This document shows, piece after piece, positions 1 through 5,957 of a stretch of DNA of 11,345 bases; within the stretch, counting starts at the first letter, position 1; every line of letters begins with the position of its first letter. The stretch spans positions 1 through 11,345 of the forward strand of contig NZ_JAVMKF010000320.1 of the NCBI RefSeq assembly GCF_031732815.1, in the 5' to 3' direction. The notes under the pieces are model-generated. The model did no database searches. It saw only the letters and a program-made list of their open reading frames with translations, and was not told the origin of the DNA. The DNA comes from Accumulibacter sp031732815 (lineage in GTDB: Bacteria > Pseudomonadota > Gammaproteobacteria > Burkholderiales > Rhodocyclaceae). Made by a program: the position numbers and the translations under genes.

Positions 1-738
1 CCACAGGTCTTCGAGCAGGTTCTTCTCGCGCAGCGTGTCCATCGGCTGCCAGAAGCCTCGGTGCTCGAAGGCCATCAACTCGCATTCGCCGGACAGGCGC
101 TCCAGCGGTGACGATTCCCAAGGGGTCTCGTCGGCAGCGATGTAGTCGATCACCTTCGGCGACAGCACGAAAAAGCCGCCGTTGATCAGGCCGCCGTCGC
201 CGCGCGGCTTCTCGGCGAAGCCGGCGACGCGAGCGCCGTCCATCTGCAGAGCGCCGTAGCGGCCGGGCGGTTGCACGGCGGTGACTGTCGCCAGTTTGCC
301 GTGTGCACGATGGAAGTCGACCAGGCGGGAGACGTCGACATCGGCGACGCCGTCGCCGTAGGTGAAGCAGAAGGCCTGCTCGTCGCGCAGGTAGTCGGCC
401 ACCCGCTTCAGGCGGCCGCCGGTCATCGTGTTCTCGCCGGTGTCGACCAGCGTCACCCGCCACGGCTCCGCCTTCTGCTGATGCACCTGCATTTCGTTCC
501 TGGCCATGTCGAAGGTCACGTCGGACATGTGCAGGAAGTAGTTGGCGAAGTACTCCTTGATCAAGTAGCCCTTGTAGCCGCAGCAGACGACGAAGTCGTT
601 GATGCCGTGCGCCGAGTAGATCTTCATGATGTGCCAGAGGATCGGCTTGCCGCCGATCTCGATCATCGGCTTCGGCTTGAGATGCGTTTCTTCGCTGATG
701 CGTGTGCCGAGACCGCCGGCGAGAATTACCGCTTTCAT
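1..738 (-). CDS. rfbF: Glucose-1-phosphate cytidylyltransferase, C-terminus cut by window edge
   Basis: Makes CDP-D-glucose from glucose-1-phosphate and CTP, the first cytosolic step towards CDP-3,6-dideoxyhexoses of O-antigens. The 246 visible residues open with the nucleotidyltransferase signature LAGGLGTR (residues 6-13) followed by KPKP (21-24), which binds nucleotide and phosphate. GDGVAD (128-133) holds the metal-binding aspartate, EKP lies at 176-178, and INGGFF (185-190) is typical of RfbF. Family members are about 257 residues, so only around 11 are missing beyond position 1. The ATG at 738-736 overlaps the stop of the upstream glycosyltransferase gene as ATGA, and a strong AGGGAG site lies 6 nt before it (745-750). 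It is the last gene seen in the operon. A CDP-glucose 4,6-dehydratase (rfbG) is the usual next gene, but it would lie outside the window. The family call is very secure. Confidence 0.95.
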   Translation of the reverse strand, partial: MKAVILAGGLGTRISEETHLKPKPMIEIGGKPILWHIMKIYSAHGINDFVVCCGYKGYLIKEYFANYFLHMSDVTFDMARNEMQVHQQKAEPWRVTLVDTGENTMTGGRLKRVADYLRDEQAFCFTYGDGVADVDVSRLVDFHRAHGKLATVTAVQPPGRYGALQMDGARVAGFAEKPRGDGGLINGGFFVLSPKVIDYIAADETPWESSPLERLSGECELMAFEHRGFWQPMDTLREKNLLEDLW

Positions 739-2228
739 GCTGGACTCCCTTTTCGTTCAATTGCACCGGGAACCGGTTTCAGGTCGAGTTCCGCAGCGAG
801 TGCGCAGCCCCACTCACCGGCAAACTCCTGGAGCGGGAAATGCGGAACCAAGCCATCGAGATACGCCATCAGAAAACGATGGAGGCGCTCCTCGCGGTCC
901 GGTTGTATTGCGTAGTCGCCGTCGACGAGGATTTTCGCGAGCACCTCGGGCAGGTCGTTGATGACCGGAACCCGATAGATCAGATCGGAAAACTCGAAGA
1001 AATTCCGGCCGAGCAATACGGTCGGCTTGTCGAAGACGAGCGCCTCCATCGCCACCGTGCCGGATACGGCGACGACCGCATCGACGCGCTGGATGATTTC
1101 CTTGGCCGGCGCGTCGCAGAAGACGACGTTGTAGAAGCCCGCCAGGTGCTCGTACTGCCAGCGCGGCCGGTTGCCGCGACCCCAGGGATGCTCCTTGACC
1201 ACCAGCGTGTAGCCGAGCGGCAACGACTTCGAGATGTTCTCGACGAGCGCCACCTGGTTCACATGCCAGATGCCCTGCGCGAGCGTCGACTGCTCGGGCT
1301 GGTAGTGAATCGCGAAAAAAACGCTCCGGGACGGAATGGAATCCGGGTCGGACGGGCCAAAGGCGTTCCGGGTCAGCTGCTTGCGGGTGATGCGCAGCAG
1401 GTTAGCGCGCACCTTGCGCAACGGGTCGATCTTCACGTACTCGACGCGCTTGTTTCGCCGGGCGTTCTCGCTCAGGTAGGAGAGGAAGCGAACGGCGTTA
1501 GGAGACAAGGCGCGGCGACCGGCCGTCTTGCCTTTGGAGGTGGTCGCGTTGAACGCCGTCTTTCCGTCGAAGCCGCGGATCGACTGGATCAGTGTCTCGA
1601 CGCGCGCGCGCTCCTCGGTCGTCAGAGGAGTTGCCGCGCGCACAGCGAACGAGCGCGTCATTCGCTCGCACTCCAGATATTCGCTGTTGGCGAAGAAACC
1701 GCCCCCCTTCCCAGGCTCGAGCAGCCAGGCCGGAGCAATCGCATATGCGGGAATCCGGAGATGGCGGGCCACCTTGAAGGCAATCAGCGAGAAGAGCGTA
1801 TCCGCCGTCTGGCACACCATTGCGCCGCACCCATCGAGCACCTGCTCCAGAAAACGGACGATGGCGACGACGAGGCCGCGAACATACTCGGGCGACTCCC
1901 TGCGATCCCCCGCTGCCCCGAGCAGCATCGAATAGTCCGTAAAGGCGCGCTCCGCCGCCACGACCTCGGACCAGTTCACTTCCCGGTAGTCGCGCACGAG
2001 ACGATCGATCTCGTCGTCACCGGCAACCGGAGCATTGCGGACATGCGCCTCGAAGCTGAGGCAGTCGGCATCGACAAACCCCTGGCCGACGAGGTCGGAT
2101 CGCTCGCCATCGAGCCAGACGGCAAACCGGCTGGAGGCACCGAATCCGTCGTGCAAGGCTTTCGCCATGCCGGCATAGAAGGCGTAGACTTCCCGCCCCC
2201 CCTGGTTGCCGATGAACGCTACCTTCAT
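735..2228 (-). CDS. KpsS-like capsule polysaccharide GT-B protein, candidate nonulosonate transferase
   Basis: A 497-residue cytosolic protein without a signal peptide or membrane segment. The C-terminal half looks like the Capsule_synth (KpsS/KpsC beta-Kdo transferase-like) fold. HYQPEQS lies at 308-314, KEHP at 345-348, the nucleotide-sugar-site stretch SGTVAMEAL at 389-397, and KPTVLLG at 401-407. The N-terminal half (1-290) is the less conserved Rossmann domain. Proteins of this type transfer Kdo, and some in pseudaminate capsule loci are proposed nonulosonate transferases. Its place directly after neuC suggests it transfers the product of this operon, which is inference. An in-frame GTG two codons upstream (2234-2232) is rejected as the start because AAGGGG at 2242-2237 is 8 nt from the ATG at 2228 but only 2 nt from that GTG. 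The stop overlaps the rfbF start by 4 nt. Confidence 0.75.
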   Translation of the reverse strand: MKVAFIGNQGGREVYAFYAGMAKALHDGFGASSRFAVWLDGERSDLVGQGFVDADCLSFEAHVRNAPVAGDDEIDRLVRDYREVNWSEVVAAERAFTDYSMLLGAAGDRRESPEYVRGLVVAIVRFLEQVLDGCGAMVCQTADTLFSLIAFKVARHLRIPAYAIAPAWLLEPGKGGGFFANSEYLECERMTRSFAVRAATPLTTEERARVETLIQSIRGFDGKTAFNATTSKGKTAGRRALSPNAVRFLSYLSENARRNKRVEYVKIDPLRKVRANLLRITRKQLTRNAFGPSDPDSIPSRSVFFAIHYQPEQSTLAQGIWHVNQVALVENISKSLPLGYTLVVKEHPWGRGNRPRWQYEHLAGFYNVVFCDAPAKEIIQRVDAVVAVSGTVAMEALVFDKPTVLLGRNFFEFSDLIYRVPVINDLPEVLAKILVDGDYAIQPDREERLHRFLMAYLDGLVPHFPLQEFAGEWGCALAAELDLKPVPGAIERKGSPA

Positions 2229-2236
2229 CGCCACAA

Positions 2237-2242
2237 CCCCTT
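2237..2242 (-). promoter_or_regulatory. Ribosome binding site fixing the GT-B gene start
   Basis: On the minus strand AAGGGG begins inside the TAA stop of neuC (2243-2241) and lies 8 nt before the ATG at 2228. This favours the ATG over the GTG at 2234, which would leave only 2 nt of spacing. The stop/SD overlap implies that ribosomes finishing neuC can restart on the next gene. Confidence 0.6.
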
Positions 2243-3380
2243 ACGCGCCATGCCGGAAATCGGTCGTCGCGAGTTCGGCGGCGATCCTCTGGCCGGCATC
2301 CCCCCGCCCGAACAGGTAATCCGGCTCATAGCGGCCGTGATCCACCTGGGCGCGCACCTGTGCCGCAATATGGTCGCGGTCGTAGCTCGCGAAAACGACG
2401 TTGCGGCCATGCTCCCGACCTTGCTGGCGGTCGCCGACGATCACCGAAGGCACGCCGAGATAAGCCGCCTCGCGGATGAAGGACGAGGAGTTCCCGACGC
2501 AGCACAGGGCATTGTTCAGCACGCGGGCGTAGTCCTCCGGCGAGAAGTTCTTGTAGTAGTAGATCGGCTCGTTCATGTTGAACTCGCGGAAATGGCGAAT
2601 CCCCTTCGAAACGTCGTCGCTGCCCGCATCGACGTTCGGCCACATCACCACTTTCTGGATATCCGGAATGGACTTCAGCGCCTGCAGTGTCTGGCTGACC
2701 TCTTCGAACCCGTGCCCGTAGCTGGTCGTCACCGGATGCTGGATCATCAGCACGTAGGGCTTGGACCAGTCGATCGGCCTGCCTACGCCGAGATAGCGCG
2801 ACATCTGCTCGTTGGAGATCGACATGTCCTCGTTGGCCAGGATGTCCATCGCCGGGCAACCGTAGTTGAAGACGTAGCGGGGATTCTCGCCCATCGAAAC
2901 CACCCGCTGCGCCGAGAGCTCGGAAGCGACGAAATGGAGGTCGGCCAGCTTCGTGATGGCATGACGAACCCGATCGTCGATGTTGCCGCTCACCTCGCCC
3001 CCCTGAAGATGTACGAGCGGAATATTCAGGTAAGTCGCAGCAATCGCGGTGGCCATCGTTTCGAAACGATCCGCGACCGTCACCACCATGTCCGGCTGCA
3101 GATCCTCGAAAGCGGACGACAGCTCGACGATGCCGAGGCCGGTCGACTTTGCCTGCGTCGCCAGGGTTTCCCCTTCGATCACGTAGTGTATGGAGCGGAC
3201 GGGGGTGAAGCCGTCCGCCTTGATGACGTTGATCGCCTTGCCGAAGCGTTCGAGCAGCGTCGATGCACCGACGATCACCTGCAGTTCCAGGTCCGGATGC
3301 GACTGAACGGCCCGCATCAGGTACTTCACGCGCCCGTAGTTGGCACGGCTGGCTACTACCACGCAAATCTTTCTCTTCAT
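2241..3380 (-). CDS. neuC: NeuC/LegG-family hydrolysing UDP-sugar 2-epimerase
   Basis: A 379-residue GT-B-fold enzyme, close to the usual 370-390. The family hydrolyses UDP-GlcNAc, or UDP/GDP-diacetylbacillosamine, with inversion at C2 to give the free manno-configured sugar used by NeuB. Catalytic-type acids are in their expected contexts: D104 in ADRFE, E129 in GGE, and D135/D136 in the stretch leading to RHAITKL. QHPVTT at 214-219 carries the conserved histidine, GNSSSFIREA (296-305) is the nucleotide-phosphate site, and GDRQQGRE lies at 317-324. The N-terminal motif is SRANYG (11-16), where sialate enzymes usually have TRADYG or TRADFG. The ATG at 3380 has AGGA 9 nt upstream and overlaps the inferred neuB stop as ATGA. 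The family is secure, but the exact substrate (UDP-GlcNAc or another sugar) is not settled. Confidence 0.88.
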   Translation of the reverse strand: MKRKICVVVASRANYGRVKYLMRAVQSHPDLELQVIVGASTLLERFGKAINVIKADGFTPVRSIHYVIEGETLATQAKSTGLGIVELSSAFEDLQPDMVVTVADRFETMATAIAATYLNIPLVHLQGGEVSGNIDDRVRHAITKLADLHFVASELSAQRVVSMGENPRYVFNYGCPAMDILANEDMSISNEQMSRYLGVGRPIDWSKPYVLMIQHPVTTSYGHGFEEVSQTLQALKSIPDIQKVVMWPNVDAGSDDVSKGIRHFREFNMNEPIYYYKNFSPEDYARVLNNALCCVGNSSSFIREAAYLGVPSVIVGDRQQGREHGRNVVFASYDRDHIAAQVRAQVDHGRYEPDYLFGRGDAGQRIAAELATTDFRHGA

Positions 3381-4254
3381 TTCAAATCGTCCTGTTGCAG
3401 GAATTCCCAGCNNNNNNNNNNNNNNNNNNNNNNNNNNNNNNNNNNNNNNNNNNNNNNNNNNNNNNNNNNNNNNNNNNNNNNNNNNNNNNNNNNNNNNNNN
3501 NNNNNNNNNNNTCATCGACAGTCAGCGACGCCCTGGCATCGGGCCCGAACATCCGCCGGTCGAAGGTCACATGCGCCTCGACCGCCACGGCGCCGAGCGC
3601 CACGGCGCCGAGGCCGGCGTAGATGGTCCCCGAATGGTCGGACAGGCCAACCGGGCAGCGGTAGCGCTCCCGGAAACGGGAGAGCCAGGCGAGCCCCACA
3701 TCCTCGGGCGTCGTCGGATAACGGGTCGTACATTGCAATACGGCATACGCGTTGCCGCGGGCCTGCAGAATCGCCGTCGCGGCATCCAGCTCTTCGAGCG
3801 AACCGAGGCCGGTGGACAGGATCACTTCCTTTCCCGTCCTTGCGACGCGTTCGAGCAGCAACGGATTTGCGGCGTCGCCAGAGCCGATCTTGTAACGCTG
3901 GACACCAACCTCTTCGAGGAGATCGACTGCCGCGTTCGAAAACGGCGTCGCGAGAAACTCGACACCGAGGGCATCGCACCGTTCCTTGAGCCGGCGCCAT
4001 TCCGCCAGCGGCAGTTCCATGCGCTTCCAGTAGTCGTAGCGGGTCGCATCGACGGGCGAGAAGCGCACCCGGAACGGTTCGAGCGCGCTGCTTTCGGCAT
4101 CGGCGAGGTGCACCTGGAACTTGATCGCATCGACCCCCGTCGCGGCAACGGCATCGACGAGCGACTGCAGGATGCCGAGACTGCCGTCGTGGGCCTGCGC
4201 AATCTCGGCGATGACGAAAGTCCGCCCGGCGCGTTCGTATTCGGCAAGATTCAC
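3377..4254 (-). CDS. neuB: NeuB-family nonulosonic acid synthase, interrupted by scaffold gap
   Basis: Condenses a 2-acylamino-mannose-type sugar with phosphoenolpyruvate to a nine-carbon 2-keto-3-deoxy acid. The 247 residues before the gap cover most of the TIM barrel. IAEIAQAHDG (15-24) is the family opening, ATPFS lies at 102-106, YKIGSGD at 121-127, and GLSDHS (203-208) and EAH (226-228) carry the two expected Mn2+-ligand histidines, H207 and H228. The next segment HVTFDRRMFGPD (228-239) differs from canonical sialate synthases. The C-terminal antifreeze-like SAF domain is lost in the N gap. After the gap, the frame encoding WEFLQQDDLK and then TGA (3379-3377) looks like a SAF-domain end and overlaps the neuC ATG, so it is the inferred terminus. 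The GTG start has a perfect AAGGAG 7 nt upstream and overlaps the dehydrogenase stop as GTGA. Calls extending to an ATG at 4389 are not credible. Confidence 0.88.
3412..3511. other. 100-N scaffold gap inside neuB
   Basis: Exactly 100 consecutive N bases, the conventional placeholder for a gap of unknown size. About 90-100 residues of NeuB (normally about 340-350 residues) are missing. If nothing else is inserted, the true gap should be about 240-300 bp. The ATGA-consistent frame after the gap requires a true length of 3n+2, so 100 itself does not fit. Confidence 0.97.
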
Positions 4255-5189
4255 GCTGCGGCTCCTTCCGATATGGATGCTTCCAGTTTTTCGGCCAGGA
4301 ACAGTTCCGTTCGCGCCATGGCGTCGAAGGTGGCGCCGCCGATATGCGGCGTGACGACGATGTTCCGGCCCGGCAGCAAGGCTCGCCATTCGTTCAGGCG
4401 GTTGTCGCCGTTCTCGTCGGCGATCACGTCGACTGCCGCCCCGGCAAGACGGTGGTCGCGCAGGGCGGCAAGTAGCGCCGGTTCATCGACAAGTTCGCCG
4501 CGAGCGGTATTGACCAAGTAGCGGCCGGAGAGGGCGGCAATCTCCCTTTCGCCGAATATCGGAGGCTGGTCTGAACGATGGCTCGCGCAAAGCACGACGA
4601 TGCGGCTTTCCGCGATGACCGACGCAACATCCGGCAGCCGGCGCCAAGCCGGTTCGAACGGCACGTCTTCGGGATCGAACCATGCGACATCGGCGCCGAA
4701 GGCGCTGCAGTAGGCCGCCACCCGGTAGCCGACCCGGCCGAGACCGACGATGCCCACCCGGTTTCCACGCAACTCCTCGCCGCGGCAGGCATCGCGGTCC
4801 CAGCGGCCGGCGGCGACATCGGCGAAGGCGCGGCCATAGCGCCGGAGCAGGGCGAGGATCAGCCCGAAGGTATGCTCCGGGGTGGCGCGGACCGTTTCGA
4901 GGAACCGCCGCTCGCCGCGCAGGCTGAGCAGCCGGACGTCGCGGGCGGCCAGCGCCGCTTCGTCCATGTGGTTGTGCCCGGTCGTCGGGCTGCACAGCCA
5001 GCGAAGACGGGGCGACATCGCAAGGAAGGTGCCGTCGATGCGATGGGCGAGGCGGACGAAAAGCACGTCCAGCGGCGCAAGGAACGCCGGAAGGTCACCG
5101 CCATCGTAGGCTCGCACCTCTCCCAGGCGCTGCAGACATGCCAGCGCCTCGGGCGAGAAGCCGTCCGCTTCGAGGATGCCTATCTGCAC
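4251..5189 (-). CDS. D-isomer-specific 2-hydroxyacid dehydrogenase family protein
   Basis: A 312-residue NAD(P)-dependent dehydrogenase of the phosphoglycerate/D-lactate dehydrogenase superfamily. It should interconvert a 2-keto acid and a D-2-hydroxyacid in the cytosol. The Rossmann signature GLGRVG is at 149-154, followed by an acidic WFDPED around 170-175. NTARGELVDE (227-236) supplies the catalytic arginine R230, E259 in IADEN sits where the catalytic glutamate is expected, and PHIGGAT (281-287) holds the catalytic histidine H282. It has no C-terminal ACT domain, unlike many SerA proteins. The GTG start (5189-5187) overlaps the end of neuA by 10 nt and has no good Shine-Dalgarno, so it probably depends on coupling. 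The stop overlaps the neuB start as GTGA. Insertion between neuA and neuB argues for a role in making or modifying the nonulosonate or a precursor. The substrate is unknown. Confidence 0.85.
   Translation of the reverse strand: MQIGILEADGFSPEALACLQRLGEVRAYDGGDLPAFLAPLDVLFVRLAHRIDGTFLAMSPRLRWLCSPTTGHNHMDEAALAARDVRLLSLRGERRFLETVRATPEHTFGLILALLRRYGRAFADVAAGRWDRDACRGEELRGNRVGIVGLGRVGYRVAAYCSAFGADVAWFDPEDVPFEPAWRRLPDVASVIAESRIVVLCASHRSDQPPIFGEREIAALSGRYLVNTARGELVDEPALLAALRDHRLAGAAVDVIADENGDNRLNEWRALLPGRNIVVTPHIGGATFDAMARTELFLAEKLEASISEGAAA
4262..4267 (-). promoter_or_regulatory. Strong ribosome binding site for the neuB GTG start
   Basis: AAGGAG on the minus strand lies 7 nt before the GTG at 4254-4252, an ideal spacing. 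It lies inside the last codons of the 2-hydroxyacid dehydrogenase gene and decides the neuB start in favour of this GTG over upstream in-frame codons. Confidence 0.7.
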
Positions 5190-5875
5190 AGCACTGCCCG
5201 CAACAGTTCGAGATCGTCCGGGGTATCGACGTCGATCGAATCGATCTTTTCCATCCGCAACAGCACAGGGTGGTCGCAGACCAGTTGCCCGGTCGCCCGC
5301 AGATAGGGAACGCGCGTCACATAGACCGCCCCGTTGCGCACCATCGTCGGCCCGTGCTCCTGGCGGCGCACCCCCTTGTTGTGATTCGGGTGGCGCGGCC
5401 GGATGCGTCCGTCGCCCTCGTCCTCGTACATCACCAGTTCGTTGATGTAGTCTTCCTGATAGCAGGAAATCAGCGAGTCGGCGTCCGATGCGGCCAGCCG
5501 TACGACTGCCTCCGCGATCGCCGCGGGATCGCGTCGCGGACTCGTTGGTTGCAGGATCATCACCGCATCGTAAGGACCGTCGGCCGGCTCGAGCGTATCG
5601 AGCGCGTGCAGCACGTAGGCGAGCGCCTTCGCCGTATCGGTCGCCGCCTCGGCCGGACGGAGAAAGGGCACGTCGGCGCCGTGCGCGCGGGCGACGGCTG
5701 CGATCTCCTCGTCGTCGGTCGAGACGATGCAACGGACGAGAACGCCATTCGCCAGCAGTTGCTTGCCCGATTCGATCGACCAGGCGACCAGCGGACGGCC
5801 GCAGACATCCGCGAGATTCTTGCGGGGAATGCCTTTCGAGCCGCCACGGGCGGGAACGATTCCTAGGATGCGCAT
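5180..5875 (-). CDS. neuA: CMP-nonulosonic acid cytidylyltransferase (NeuA/LegF/PseF family)
   Basis: Couples a nonulosonic acid to CTP to give the CMP-sugar donor. The 231 residues match the single-domain bacterial length. Signatures are ARGGSKGIPRKN (9-20) for CTP and phosphate binding, STDDEEIA (52-59), LQPTSPRR (108-115), RNGAVY (180-185), and the C-terminal IDSIDVDTPDDL (211-222) with the metal-binding aspartates. The ATG at 5875 puts the CTP loop in its normal place close to the N-terminus. It is the only gene here preceded by a real spacer (80 nt after the oxidoreductase stop), and no clear Shine-Dalgarno precedes it. The 3' end overlaps the dehydrogenase gene by 10 nt. The family is certain. 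Whether the substrate is Neu5Ac, legionaminate or another acid cannot be read from sequence. Confidence 0.92.
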   Translation of the reverse strand: MRILGIVPARGGSKGIPRKNLADVCGRPLVAWSIESGKQLLANGVLVRCIVSTDDEEIAAVARAHGADVPFLRPAEAATDTAKALAYVLHALDTLEPADGPYDAVMILQPTSPRRDPAAIAEAVVRLAASDADSLISCYQEDYINELVMYEDEGDGRIRPRHPNHNKGVRRQEHGPTMVRNGAVYVTRVPYLRATGQLVCDHPVLLRMEKIDSIDVDTPDDLELLRAVLCR

Positions 5876-5891
5876 GACTGGAAGCCGGAGT

Positions 5892-5912
5892 CGCCCGGCG
5901 GCGGGCCGGGCG
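5892..5912 (-). other. GC-rich perfect hairpin upstream of neuA
   Basis: An 8-bp perfect inverted repeat around a 5-nt loop (stem 5892-5899 with 5905-5912, loop 5900-5904). The whole stem is G and C. It lies 16 nt before the neuA ATG in the only sizeable intergenic spacer of the operon (5876-5955). There is no T-run after it on either strand, so it is not a standard intrinsic terminator. It could stabilise RNA ends or modulate neuA translation; its function is unknown. Confidence 0.5.
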
Positions 5913-5930
5913 GAGTTCGTAAACCGTGCA

Positions 5931-5957
5931 ATTTTAACCGAAGTAGCCCTCTGTCTT
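5931..5957 (-). promoter_or_regulatory. Possible weak sigma70-like promoter before neuA
   Basis: On the minus strand TAAAAT (5936-5931) matches five of six bases of a -10 box. AAGACA (5957-5952) matches four of six bases of a -35 box, but the spacing is short at 15 nt. It falls in the one AT-richer patch of the operon. A start here would put the GC hairpin in a short leader. This may be chance. Confidence 0.2.

Noticed and set aside
2228..2234. GTG at 2234 as the start of the GT-B gene.
   Set aside because: It would be only 2 nt from the AAGGGG site; the ATG at 2228 has normal 8-nt spacing.
3583..3612. Perfect 15-bp tandem duplication in neuB coding LGAVA twice.
   Set aside because: Canonical NeuB proteins have a similar LGAVALG stretch at this place without extra length, so this is ordinary protein sequence with matching codons rather than a repeat expansion.
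702..3989. A very long plus-strand open frame (over 1000 codons) running across the gap.
   Set aside because: It lies antisense to well-recognised genes, its translation has no family motifs and is rich in Arg/His/Asp, and it is open only because of high GC and the N run.
3382..4389. NeuB starting at an ATG at 4389 and ending in AGNSCNRTI.
   Set aside because: The extension overlaps the dehydrogenase C-terminus, the GTG at 4254 has an ideal ribosome site, and the end depends on treating 100 N as real sequence.
4251..5189. Housekeeping serA (phosphoglycerate dehydrogenase).
   Set aside because: It has no ACT regulatory domain and overlaps neuA and neuB, so a pathway-specific role is more likely, although related activity cannot be excluded.
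5892..5912. Hairpin as an intrinsic terminator.
   Set aside because: No run of T follows the stem on either strand, and the genes on both sides point the same way.
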